Source: Microvirga sesbaniae | Lineage (GTDB): Bacteria; Pseudomonadota; Alphaproteobacteria; Rhizobiales; Beijerinckiaceae | DNA length: 64,000 nucleotides | Direction: 5' to 3' | NCBI RefSeq assembly: GCF_025460805.1 | Contig: NZ_JAMXFJ010000020.1 | Coordinates: 29,899-93,898, forward strand | Shown: positions 32,758-45,542 of the stretch, one piece after another | How the letters are laid out: each line of letters starts with the position of its first letter | Position numbering within the stretch: position 1 is the first letter of the stretch | Program-made: the position numbers and the translations under genes | Notes under the pieces: model-generated | The model's input: the letters and a program-made list of their open reading frames with translations, nothing else | What the model was told of the DNA's origin: nothing | Database searches by the model: none

Positions 32758-33753
32758 TCAGGCTGCGCCTGCCCGCAGCAGGTCGAGGTAGTGCACGAGG
32801 CCCACGGGGCGGTTGTACTCGACCACGATCAGGGCGGTGATCCGGGACGCCTCCTCCATCTCGAGAGCCGTGGCCACGAGGGCATCGGGGGCGATCGTGC
32901 GCGGCGTCCTGGTCATGATCGCCGTCACCGGCAGGGTCATGAGGTCCGGTTTCAGGTTGCGGCGCAGGTCGCCGTCGGTGACGATGCCCGCGAGAGTGCC
33001 GTCGTCGTTCACCACGATCACCGCCCCGAAGCCCTTGCGGCCGATCTCGCCGATCGCCTCGTCCATGCGCGCGCCGACGCCGACGACCGGCAGGCGCTCG
33101 TCCTTGTGCATGATGTCGCGCACCAGCTTGAGCCGGGCGCCGAGCTTGCCGCCGGGGTGGAACACCTTGAAATGCTCCGCCGTGAAGCCGCGCTTCTCCA
33201 GGAGGGCGACCGCCAGCGCATCGCCGAGCGCGAGCTGGATGGTGGTCGAGGTGGTGGGCGCCAGCCCGTTGGGACAGGCTTCCTTGGCCTTGGGCAGGGT
33301 CAGGCAGATGTCGGCGGCGCGCCCGAGGGTCGATTCAGCATTCGACGTGAGGGCGATCAGCGGGACCCGGAAGCGCCGGGAATAGCCGATGATGTCGGCA
33401 AGCTCCGCGGTCTCTCCCGACCAGGACAGGGCGATGATCACGTCGTCCGTCTGGATCATGCCCAGATCGCCGTGGCTCGCCTCGGCGGGATGCACGTAAT
33501 GGGCCGGCGTCCCGGTGGACGCGAAGGTGGCGGTGATCTTGCGGCCCACATGGCCGGACTTGCCCATGCCGGTCACGATGACCCGGCCCTTGGCGGCGGA
33601 CAACGTCTCGACCGCGGCCGTGAAGAGGGGGCCGAGGCCGTTGCCGATGGCCTCCATCAGGATCGTCAGGCCGTCCCGCTCGGTTTCGAGCGTGCGCAGG
33701 GCCGAGGCGACGGCGGGATCGGGGGAATGGGGGGCTGGTTTTGCAAGTGCCAT
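32758..33753 (-). CDS. kdsD: Arabinose-5-phosphate isomerase (KpsF/GutQ/KdsD family)
   Basis: A 331-residue enzyme converting ribulose-5-phosphate to arabinose-5-phosphate, the first step to the LPS sugar Kdo. A SIS domain (VIVTGMGKSGHVGRKITATFASTGTPAHYVHPAEASHGDLGMI) is followed by PTTSTTIQLALGDALAVAL and two CBS domains (about 205-260, 270-325). Residues known from KdsD (K in GMGKSG, H in HPAEASHGDLG) are present. It lies 73 bases after galU on the same strand, so both may be read together for surface-polysaccharide supply. Confidence 0.93.
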   Translation of the reverse strand: MALAKPAPHSPDPAVASALRTLETERDGLTILMEAIGNGLGPLFTAAVETLSAAKGRVIVTGMGKSGHVGRKITATFASTGTPAHYVHPAEASHGDLGMIQTDDVIIALSWSGETAELADIIGYSRRFRVPLIALTSNAESTLGRAADICLTLPKAKEACPNGLAPTTSTTIQLALGDALAVALLEKRGFTAEHFKVFHPGGKLGARLKLVRDIMHKDERLPVVGVGARMDEAIGEIGRKGFGAVIVVNDDGTLAGIVTDGDLRRNLKPDLMTLPVTAIMTRTPRTIAPDALVATALEMEEASRITALIVVEYNRPVGLVHYLDLLRAGAA

Positions 33754-33826
33754 GCCCGCCCTCTAGCACAGAGGGGCGGGCATGAGGAACCCTCGGCGGT
33801 CCTTGGCCTATTTCGGCGGACTTGGC

Positions 33827-34693
33827 CTATTTCTGCCGCAGCAGCGCCTCGAGCTCCCGCCGGAACTCGGCGGACAGCTCCTCGCGTTCCAGCGCATAGG
33901 CCACGTTGGCCATGAGGAAGCCGATCTTGGAGCCGGTGTCGTAGGTCTTGCCCTGGTACTTCATGCCGAAGAACGGCTGATCCTTCATCAGGCGGATCAT
34001 GGAATCCGTGAGCTGGATCTCGTTGCCGGCGCCGCGCTCCTGGGTGGAGAGCAGGTCGAAGATCCCGGGCTGCAGGATGTAGCGGCCGGAGATGATGTAG
34101 TTGGACGGGGCGGTGCCCTTCGGGGGCTTCTCCACCATGCCGGTGATCTCGAAGGTCTGGCCGAATTCCTGGCCGACCGACACGATGCCGTACTGGTGCG
34201 TCTGATCCTCCGGCACCTCCTCGACGGCGATGATGTTGCCGCCGTGCCGGTCGTAGGCGGCGATCATCTGTTCCATGGAGCCACGGCTGAGCATGTCGGG
34301 CAGGATCACCGCGAAGGGCTCGTCGCCCACGAGCTCGCGGGCGCACCAGACCGCGTGGCCGAGGCCGAGCGGCTCCTGCTGGCGGGTGAAGCTCGTCTGG
34401 CCGGCCTGGGGCTGGTCCTTGGCCAGAATCTCGAGCTCCTTCGTCTTGTTGCGGCTCTCCAGCGTCCGGTTCAGCTCGTAGGCGATGTCGAAGTGGTCCT
34501 CGATCACCGCCTTGTTGCGGCCGGTGACGAAGATGAAGTGCTCGATTCCGGCGGCGCGCGCCTCATCCACCACATGCTGCACCACGGGGCGGTCGACGAC
34601 GCAGAGCATCTCCTTGGGGACGGCCTTGGTGGCAGGCAGGAACCGGGTGCCGAGACCGGCGACGGGAAGGACTGCTTTGCGGATACGCTTCAT
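33827..34693 (-). CDS. galU: UTP-glucose-1-phosphate uridylyltransferase
   Basis: A 288-residue enzyme making UDP-glucose for cell-surface and osmoregulated glucans. The nucleotide site is KAVLPVAGLGTRFLPATKAVPKEML; further landmarks are VVQHVVDEA, TGRNKAVIEDHFD, LGLGHAVWCAR, VILPDML and NEIQLTDSM. The start MKRIRKAVLPVAG fits the family; in-frame ATGs 4 and 7 codons upstream exist and no site has a good ribosome-binding sequence. Confidence 0.95.
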   Translation of the reverse strand: MKRIRKAVLPVAGLGTRFLPATKAVPKEMLCVVDRPVVQHVVDEARAAGIEHFIFVTGRNKAVIEDHFDIAYELNRTLESRNKTKELEILAKDQPQAGQTSFTRQQEPLGLGHAVWCARELVGDEPFAVILPDMLSRGSMEQMIAAYDRHGGNIIAVEEVPEDQTHQYGIVSVGQEFGQTFEITGMVEKPPKGTAPSNYIISGRYILQPGIFDLLSTQERGAGNEIQLTDSMIRLMKDQPFFGMKYQGKTYDTGSKIGFLMANVAYALEREELSAEFRRELEALLRQK

Positions 34694-35238
34694 TGATCGG
34701 GCCATCTTGAGCATCACGAGGGAGGGGTAATTTAAGTCAGGACGGGGAAAAGGGAACCTGTCATTGTCAAGCTTCGGCACCTTCCAACGCCGGAGCTTTA
34801 CCGAGGTTTCGTTGTCGCGTGCGCCTCATTGCAGCTAAGGACCTGAACGAACGCTGAGTTCCCGTGGTTGAGCTGCCAACAGAGGCGGTTTTGAGGAGAG
34901 CGCCCGGCCCTAGCGCATCGGACGGACCCAGAGGGCCGCGTCAGCGAAAAGTGGACCCGGTATTCGCTGACGCGGCCCTTCGGGTCACTAGCGTGGCCCT
35001 TCGGGTCGCTTGCGCGGCCCGCTGGGTCCGCCTGATCCGATGCGCCGGTCAAGAGAAGGAGCCTCGGATGAATCCCAAAAGTGGTGTCCACTTTTCACGT
35101 CCGAGGCTCTAACGTCCCGTTGCCGGCCCCTCGGCACATATGGACGCACTCTCGAACGGGAGAGCTATCAACCGCCTGTTAACCTGCTTAGTGTCGCATT
35201 GGCAGGGCAGATCTGTCCTGTTTCCGTGAGCGACGTCC
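34694..35238. other. Divergent intergenic region galU / lytic transglycosylase
   Basis: About 545 bases. The part at 34913-35110 is a family 1 repeat (listed separately). The rest should hold the galU promoter (34700-34910) and the promoter of the transglycosylase gene (35111-35238). No gene is seen. Confidence 0.6.
34913..35110. repeat. Interspersed palindromic repeat, family 1, copy 4
   Basis: GCATCGGACGGACCCAGAGG...AAAGTGGACCCGGTATTCGCTGACGCGGCCCTTCGGGTC... then GAGCCTCGGATGAATCCCAAAAGTGGTGTCCACTTTTCACGTCCGAGGCTC. The ends are inverted. This copy contains an extra CGGCCCTTCGGGTC unit compared with copy 1. Confidence 0.85.
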
Positions 35239-36465
35239 ATGCGCCAGCCGCTGTCCCTGGTGCGCCGAATGTCCGGCGCACTCCTCCTCGGCCTGAGCCT
35301 CACCGCAGGTGCGGCCGGCATTCCTCTGCCCGTGCAGGCGCAGGAAGTCTCCCAGGCCGGGTTCCAGCGCTTCGTGCAGGGCCTTTGGCCGGCGGCCAAG
35401 GCGCGGGGCGTGTCACGGGCGACCTTCGAGGAGGCGTTCCGGGGCGTCGAGCCCGACGGCAAGATCATCGCGCTCACGAAGAAGCAGTCGGAATTCGTCC
35501 GGCCGATCTGGGATTACATCAACGGCGCCATCTCGGCCCAGCGCCTGAAGCGCGGGCAGGACATGGCGGCCGAGTGGTCCAAGACCCTGGCGGCGGTCGA
35601 GCGTACCTACGGGGTCCCGCGGTCGGTCGTGCTCGGCGTCTGGGGCATGGAGACCAATTTCGGCAGCTTCACGGGGTCGATCTATGCGGTCCGGGCGCTG
35701 GCGACCCTGGCCTATACCGGCTACCGGGGCGACTTCTTCCGGGAGGAACTGCTGACCGCCCTTCAGATCCTTGAGGGCGAGCACATCGACCGTTCCAAGA
35801 TGCTCGGATCCTGGGCCGGCGCCATGGGCCAGACCCAGTTCATGCCCTCGAGCTTCATGAAGTTCGCCGTCGACGGCAACCGGGACGGCATCCGGGATAT
35901 CTGGTCCTCGGTGCCCGACGCCATGGCGTCCACCGCCAACTACCTGCGGCAGCACGGCTGGGAGCCGGGACTGCCCTGGGGCTTCGAGGTGGCGCTCCCG
36001 CGCGGCTTCGACTACCGGCATCTGCGGCAGGACTTCGCCCGTTGGCAGGCCGCGGGCGTCCGGCGCGCCGACGGAAAGGCGATGCCCCGCTCGGGCGAGG
36101 CCACGCTGTTCCTGCCGGGCGGCGCCGGCGGCCCCGCCTTCCTGGTCACCCGCAACTACGACGTCATCAAAGCCTACAACTCGTCCGACGCCTATGCCAT
36201 GGGAGTCGCCCACCTCGGCGACCGCGTCCTGGGCGGGCTGCCGATCCAGGGGGCTTGGCCGAAGGATCAGCCCATGCTCGACAAGGATCAGCGCCAGGAA
36301 TTGCAGGAGCGGCTGGCCGGCCTCGGGTTCTATGAAGGCACCACGGACGGCAAGCTCGGCTCCAGGACCCGGGAAGCCGTTCGGAACTTCCAGCTGCGCC
36401 GTGGCTTGATCCCGGATGGCTATGCCGATTATGCGGTCCTGCGCGAATTGCGCGCGACCCGCTGA
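35239..36465 (+). CDS. Lytic murein transglycosylase (MltB family) with peptidoglycan-binding domain
   Basis: A 408-residue periplasmic enzyme that cleaves peptidoglycan strands. A Sec signal peptide (MRQPLSLVRRMSGALLLGLSLTAGAAGIPLPVQAQE) has no lipobox cysteine, so it is soluble rather than a lipoprotein. The SLT_2 domain has GVPRSVVLGVWGMETNFGSF with the catalytic glutamate (WGMETNFG), then GSWAGAMGQTQFMPSSFMKFAVDGNRDGIRDIW and STANYLRQHGW. The C-terminus (about 345-405) is a PG_binding_1 domain (ELQERLAGLGFYEGTTDGKLGSRTREAVRNFQLRRGL). It is followed 57 bases later by the DUF459 gene, so the two may be co-transcribed. Confidence 0.94.
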   Translation: MRQPLSLVRRMSGALLLGLSLTAGAAGIPLPVQAQEVSQAGFQRFVQGLWPAAKARGVSRATFEEAFRGVEPDGKIIALTKKQSEFVRPIWDYINGAISAQRLKRGQDMAAEWSKTLAAVERTYGVPRSVVLGVWGMETNFGSFTGSIYAVRALATLAYTGYRGDFFREELLTALQILEGEHIDRSKMLGSWAGAMGQTQFMPSSFMKFAVDGNRDGIRDIWSSVPDAMASTANYLRQHGWEPGLPWGFEVALPRGFDYRHLRQDFARWQAAGVRRADGKAMPRSGEATLFLPGGAGGPAFLVTRNYDVIKAYNSSDAYAMGVAHLGDRVLGGLPIQGAWPKDQPMLDKDQRQELQERLAGLGFYEGTTDGKLGSRTREAVRNFQLRRGLIPDGYADYAVLRELRATR

Positions 36466-36522
36466 CGGAGTTCCTAACAGGCTCTATACTCAAGGCTGGT
36501 CCGGAATGAAGTGGAACCGCCT

Positions 36523-37767
36523 ATGACCCTGGTGCCGATCCTTCGCTGCGCGACCCTCGCCCTGTTTCTCGCCGGGAGCGGGGGCGCCATGGCCCAATCC
36601 GGGTATTACCAGCAGCCCGGCCAGCGCGATCTGCGGGCCTATCCGCCGGGCTATTATCCGGGAAAGCTCGTGCAGCCCGCGCAGCCTCAGCCGCAGCAGG
36701 GCTTCAGCCTGCGGCGCTTCTTCGGCGTCCCCGACGAACCCCCGCCGGCCGCCCGCGCGCCCGTCGCACGCCCCCGCAGGTCCGCCCCGCCACCCGCCGC
36801 GGTGGCGAAACAGGAAAAGCCGAAGGTCGATCCGAGCACCCAGGTGGTGGTGTTCGGAGATGCCCTGGCCGGCTATGCCCGCCAGGGGCTCGACGCGCAT
36901 TTCTCCGAGAACCAGGATGTGGCGGTCGTGCCGAAAACCCGGGACGTCAGCCTCGTGCGGACCGATCCGTCCGACTGGCCCAATTTCATTAAGGCGACCC
37001 TTGACGGCGGGCAGAAGGCCACGGTGGCGGTCGTCATGCTCGGCGCGAGCGACCGGCAGGCGATCCGCGAGGGCGAGGACAATGTCGAGCCCCTGTCCGA
37101 CCGCTGGAAGGACCTCTACCGCCAGCGCGTCGACGCCATCGTGAACACGTTCAGGGAGCGCAGGATCCCCTTCGTCTGGATCGGCCTGCCGCCGATGAAG
37201 AACAGCAAGGCGACGGAGGATCTGGTCGCCATCAACGAGATCTACAAGGACAGCGTCCAGCGCGGCGGTGGCGCCTATGTGGACATCTGGCCGGGCTTCG
37301 TGGACGACGAGAACCGCTACACGGCCGAGGGGCCCGATGTCGACGGCGAGCCCGCCAAGCTGCGGACCAACGAGGGCGTGTTCTTCACCCGTGCCGGCGC
37401 GCGCAAGGTCGCTTTCTTCGCCGATACCGAGATCAAGCGGATTCTCGGTCAGGGCGGAACGGCGACGGCTGCCGCGCCCAAACCCGCCGACACCGCCCCG
37501 GCGGATGGGTCCCCAGCGCCCTCCATCGAAGCGGCGATCCCGGCGCCGCCGGATGCCGCCGTGCCGGTCACGCTGCCCTCGAAGCCGCTGGTCGGACCGG
37601 TCCTGCCCCTGACCCGCCAGGACGTGGCTCCCGGAGGAACGCTGGTTTCGGCCCCGCCGAAGCTGACCGGGGACAGCGCCTACACGGTGCAGCGCGCGCT
37701 GCGGGTGGGGATCGCCCCCGGCTCACGTCCCGGCCGCGCGGATGATTTCCGCTGGCCCAATCCTTAG
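36523..37767 (+). CDS. DUF459/SGNH-like periplasmic protein, probably without hydrolase activity
   Basis: A 414-residue secreted protein with signal peptide MTLVPILRCATLALFLAGSGGAMAQS and a proline-rich linker (about 30-105). The SGNH-like DUF459 domain (about 110-310) follows, then a long Ala/Pro-rich tail. In this domain the GDSL nucleophile block reads VVFGDALAGYARQGL (Ser to Ala) and the last block reads NEGVFFTRAGARKVAFF (the usual His of DGxHFT is Phe). Both catalytic residues seem lost. A GTG four codons upstream is a possible start. The stop TAG belongs to the repeat that follows. It lies behind a lytic transglycosylase, so a role at the cell wall is inferred. Confidence 0.85.
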   Translation: MTLVPILRCATLALFLAGSGGAMAQSGYYQQPGQRDLRAYPPGYYPGKLVQPAQPQPQQGFSLRRFFGVPDEPPPAARAPVARPRRSAPPPAAVAKQEKPKVDPSTQVVVFGDALAGYARQGLDAHFSENQDVAVVPKTRDVSLVRTDPSDWPNFIKATLDGGQKATVAVVMLGASDRQAIREGEDNVEPLSDRWKDLYRQRVDAIVNTFRERRIPFVWIGLPPMKNSKATEDLVAINEIYKDSVQRGGGAYVDIWPGFVDDENRYTAEGPDVDGEPAKLRTNEGVFFTRAGARKVAFFADTEIKRILGQGGTATAAAPKPADTAPADGSPAPSIEAAIPAPPDAAVPVTLPSKPLVGPVLPLTRQDVAPGGTLVSAPPKLTGDSAYTVQRALRVGIAPGSRPGRADDFRWPNP

Positions 37768-37998
37768 AGCATTTTTCGGTGAGGTGGATCCGGTTTTTCG
37801 CGCTCAACGATGCTCTCATCTAAAGAGAACGCATCGGATCTGATCCCGAAAGTGGTCTCCACTATTCACGTCCGAGGCTCTAAAGCATCGGACGTGAAAA
37901 GTGGACTTGCACTTTTGGGATCCATCCGATGCTTTCTTCTTGAATGAGAGCATCGGTCAGGACGGAAAACCGGATCCACTTTTCCGTCCGATGCTCTA
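37768..37998. repeat. Interspersed palindromic repeat, family 1, copy 5 (compound)
   Basis: AGAGCATTTTTCGGTGAGGTGGATCCGG..., a middle CGATGCTCTCATCTAAAGAG unit, AAAGTGGTCTCCACTATTCACGTCCGAGGCTCTAAAGCATCGGACGTGAAAAG, and a final inverted TTTTCCGTCCGATGCTCTAG. It looks like two elements joined back to back. Starts within the stop codon of the DUF459 gene. Confidence 0.8.
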
Positions 37999-38079
37999 GC
38001 ACATTGTTCGGGGCGGACCCGGAGAGCCGCGTCAGCGGCCCGCTTTCGTGCGCACGATGCGCCCGGCTCTCTTCCGATC

Positions 38080-38352
38080 GAGATCACCGGGACAAGCCCG
38101 GTGATGACGTGGAGAGGTGAAACGGGCCGGTGCGAACACCCTCCCCACGTCATGGCACCCTCCGCCCGTCCTGCCACCCTCCGCACGTCATGGCCGGGCT
38201 TGTCCCGGCCATCCCGATCCGGTGAAGCGCAGCACCTCTCAGAAGCGGGATCACCGGGACGAGCCCGGTGATGACGTGGTGTGTGTGTGGTCCGGCGATG
38301 CCACCCTCCGCACGTCATGGCCGGGCCTTGTGCCGGCCATCCCGATTGTTTG
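38080..38352. repeat. Cluster of GC-rich hairpins, family 2
   Basis: Five hairpins in 270 bases, alternating the ATCACCGGGACAAGCCCGGTGATGACGTGG type and the GTCATGGCCGGGCTTGTCCCGGCCATCCCGAT type, with CCACCCTCCGCACGTCATGG as a repeated lead. No coding region is seen. Confidence 0.85.
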
Positions 38353-38355
38353 AAG

Positions 38356-38458
38356 CGCTAGAGCGGCTTCCACTCACGTGGAATCATCTCTCTTCTTTGC
38401 CGAGCCGCATTTTTTGACGGTGAACCGGATCCACTTCACCGAAAAATGCTCTCGCGAT
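38356..38458. repeat. Interspersed palindromic repeat, family 1, copy 6 (variant)
   Basis: GCGCTAGAGCGGCTTCCACTC...GTGGAATCATCTC and then TTTTTTGACGGTGAACCGGATCCACTTCACCGAAAAATGCTCTCG. It shares the CCGGATCCACTT core and the ATGCTCTC end with the other copies. The gap ends at the gltD stop (38526). Confidence 0.65.
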
Positions 38459-38525
38459 CTCCGTCACGAGAAAGGCGGTTCACTCCTCATGAACCGCTTT
38501 GTCCTTTTGCAGGCAGGCCGCCGGG

Positions 38526-39947
38526 TCACACCGGCAGGCTGCTCTGCCCCATCAGGAAGGTGTCGATCGAGCGGGCGGCCTGGCGCCCCTCCCGGATGGC
38601 CCAGACCACGAGCGACTGGCCGCGGCGCATGTCGCCGGCCACGAACACCTTCTCGCTCGACGTCCGGTAGCTCCGGTCGTCCGCCACCACGTTGCTGCGG
38701 CGGTCCAGGGCGACGCCGGATTCGTCCAGCAGGCCCGCCTTCACCGAGCCGGCGAAGCCGATGGCGATGAAGACCAGGTCGGCCTTGAGGAGGAACTCGG
38801 TGTCGGGAATCGGCTGGCGCTTCTCGTCCACGCGGGCGCATTGCACGCCGATGACGCGACCCTTCTTGCCCTCGATGCCGAGCGTTGCCGCCTGGAACTC
38901 GCGCTCCGCACCTTCCGCCTGGGACGAGGAGGTGCGCATCTTGGTCGGCCAGTAGGGCCACACGGTCAGCTTGTCCTCGCGCTCCGGCGGCTTGGGGCGG
39001 ATGTCGAGCTGGGTGACGGAGAGCGCGCCCTGGCGGAAGGCGGTGCCGACGCAGTCGGAGGCCGTGTCGCCGCCGCCGATCACCACCACATGCTTGCCGG
39101 CCGCGACGATCGGATCGGCGGTGACGTCCTCGTTGCCGACGCGCTGGTTGGCCTGGACCAGATAGGGCATCGCGTAGTGCACGCCGGCGAGCTCCTGCCC
39201 CGGCAGGTTCGGGTTGCGCGGATCCTCCGCGCCGCCGGCGAAGAGCACGGCGTCGAACTCGTTGTGCAGCGACGCGAAGCTCTTGTCGACGCCGACATTG
39301 ACGCCGCAATGGAAGATCACGCCTTCGGCTTCCATCTGCTTCACGCGTCGGTCGATGTGGTACTTCTCCATCTTGAAGTCCGGGATGCCGTAGCGCAGCA
39401 GCCCGCCGGGCTTCGCCTGGCGCTCGAACACGTGCACCTCGTGACCGGCGCGGGCGAGCTGCTGGGCGCCGGCCATGCCGGCCGGGCCCGAGCCGATCAC
39501 GGCCACGCGCTTGCCGGTCGAGATGTCCGCCGGCTCCGGCTTCACGAAGCCCATCTCCCAGGCCTTGTCGGCGATCGCCTGCTCGATGGTCTTGATGGTA
39601 ACCGGCTGGTTCTCGAGGTTGAGCGTGCAGGCTTCCTCGCACGGTGCCGGGCAGATGCGTCCGGTGAATTCCGGGAAGTTGTTGGTGGTGTGAAGGTTGC
39701 GCGCAGCCTCCTCCCAGTCGTCGGACCAGACCAGATCGTTCCAGTCGGGGATCTGGTTGTGCACCGGACAGCCCGTCGGACCGTGGCAAAAGGGAATGCC
39801 GCAATCCATGCAGCGCCCCGCCTGCTTCTTCAGATCGTTGTCGTCGAGCGGCAGCGTGAACTCGCGGAAGTGGCGCACGCGCTCCCCGGCGAGCTGATAC
39901 TTCTGCTCCTGCCGGTCGTATTCGAGAAAGCCTGTGACCTTGCCCAT
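38526..39947 (-). CDS. gltD: Glutamate synthase [NADPH] small subunit
   Basis: A 473-residue flavoprotein that passes electrons from NADPH to the large subunit. The N-terminal 4Fe-4S part has GRCMDCGIPFCHGPTGCPVHNQIPDWNDLV and CPAPCEEAC. FAD binding: VAVIGSGPAGMAGAQQLARAGHEVHVFE. NADPH binding: VVVIGGGDTASDCVGTAFRQGA. It lies 18 bases after gltB in the order gltB-gltD, one operon for ammonia assimilation. Confidence 0.97.
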   Translation of the reverse strand: MGKVTGFLEYDRQEQKYQLAGERVRHFREFTLPLDDNDLKKQAGRCMDCGIPFCHGPTGCPVHNQIPDWNDLVWSDDWEEAARNLHTTNNFPEFTGRICPAPCEEACTLNLENQPVTIKTIEQAIADKAWEMGFVKPEPADISTGKRVAVIGSGPAGMAGAQQLARAGHEVHVFERQAKPGGLLRYGIPDFKMEKYHIDRRVKQMEAEGVIFHCGVNVGVDKSFASLHNEFDAVLFAGGAEDPRNPNLPGQELAGVHYAMPYLVQANQRVGNEDVTADPIVAAGKHVVVIGGGDTASDCVGTAFRQGALSVTQLDIRPKPPEREDKLTVWPYWPTKMRTSSSQAEGAEREFQAATLGIEGKKGRVIGVQCARVDEKRQPIPDTEFLLKADLVFIAIGFAGSVKAGLLDESGVALDRRSNVVADDRSYRTSSEKVFVAGDMRRGQSLVVWAIREGRQAARSIDTFLMGQSSLPV

Positions 39948-39965
39948 CGGTTTGCCCCTTAATCC

Positions 39966-44684
<4,719 letters not shown>

Positions 44685-44715
44685 GGCAGATCCTCACATC
44701 CGAACACGTCATCTC

Positions 44716-44826
44716 AGCATCGGACCCGAAAGTGGCGCCCACTTTCGGGATCAACCCGATGCCCCGTTTCTCGCCTGCGCATCGTTCGGCGCGGAAAACC
44801 GTGTCCGCTTGTCCGCACGATGCGCT
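44716..44826. repeat. Interspersed palindromic repeat, family 1, copy 7
   Basis: AGCATCGGACCCGAAAGTGGCGCCCACTTTCGGGATCAACCCGATGC, then a CGCCTGCGCATCGTTCGGCGCGGAAAACCG unit. It is closest to copies 2 and 9 and lies in the gltB upstream region. Confidence 0.8.
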
Positions 44827-44971
44827 GTTCTTTGAGGCGGCTTTTGGGCCCACCGGATGATCGGATCGTCCGGGCGCCCGCCGCTTCTTCGGGTTCCGAG
44901 GGTTGGGTCCGGCAGGGGAGCCCGCACCTCGCGGGCACCTTTGGGCTGTCGTCAGCCCAGAGTCGCCCGTT

Positions 44972-44999
44972 CCGCCCACGCTTTGCGGGCGGCTTTTTT
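44972..44999 (+). terminator. Rho-independent terminator-like hairpin in the gltB upstream region
   Basis: CCGCCC-(ACGCTTTGC)-GGGCGG followed by C and six T on the + strand. No + strand gene ends here, so it may end an unannotated RNA. On the minus strand the same hairpin has the run as A residues in front and would not terminate. Confidence 0.6.
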
Positions 45000-45342
45000 G
45001 GTATCTCGTTTCGTTCGCGTCAGGCGAAGCATCAAGAAAACCCCAGGGCAACGTCAGGGTGAAAGCACCCCGAAAGGGACAGCATGGCTGTCCTAATAAG
45101 GGCAAGGTGCCAGAGATCAGCGCAGTGCACAAGAGGGTTTGGAAAGATTTTAGACAAAAGTTACAAGGCGGGGACTCAGAATGTAACAAAAGCAGGTTTG
45201 GCCCTGGAGGGACGAAAGTCTCCGCCGATGGGTCAACGATCTTGACATGTTGCCCGCGATGCAGCGTTTCGGTCTCCGTCCAGCAGGGGAAGCATCCGGC
45301 CCATGTCCAAAACGGGCATTCCCCGGGCGGTCGCAATGGTCT

Positions 45343-45530
45343 AGAGCATCGGACCCGATGCTCATATCTTGAACGGCGTATCGGAAGAGGCGGACCCAGC
45401 GGGCCACGCTCGTGAGCCGAAGGGCCGCGCCAGCGGCCCTCTGGGTCCGTTCTGACCGATGCTCTCATTCAAGAAGAAAGCATCGGATGGATCCCAAAAG
45501 TGCAAGTCCACTTTTCACGTCCGATGCTCT
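45343..45530. repeat. Interspersed palindromic repeat, family 1, copy 8
   Basis: AGAGCATCGGACCCGATGCTC is followed by GGCGGACCCAGCGGGCC..., the TTCTGACCGATGCTCTCATTCAAGAAGAAAGCATCGGATGGATCCC unit (nearly the same as in copies 1 and 10) and TCCACTTTTCACGTCCGATGCTCTAG. It ends 12 bases before the ATG of the threonine aldolase gene. Confidence 0.85.
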
Positions 45531-45542
45531 AGGAAACGATTC

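Larger units (their letters stand above)
44685..45542. other. Long intergenic region between gltB and threonine aldolase gene
   Basis: About 860 bases with no convincing protein gene. It holds family 1 repeats at both ends (44716-44826 and 45343-45530). Between them is a stretch (44830-45340) with several small hairpins: CCCGC-ACCTC-GCGGG near 44925, GGGCTG-TCGT-CAGCCC near 44944, a terminator-like hairpin at 44972-44999 and GGACAGC-AT-GGCTGTCC near 45078. It should contain the gltB promoter. A structured or small RNA is possible (see findings). Confidence 0.6.

Noticed and set aside
38080..38352. CRISPR-like array
   Set aside because: The repeated hairpins differ in length and spacing, lie in both orientations and have no unique spacers of uniform size.
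45459..45542. N-terminal extension of the threonine aldolase
   Set aside because: The 28 codons upstream are part of a family 1 repeat; the conserved protein starts at MNFASDN.
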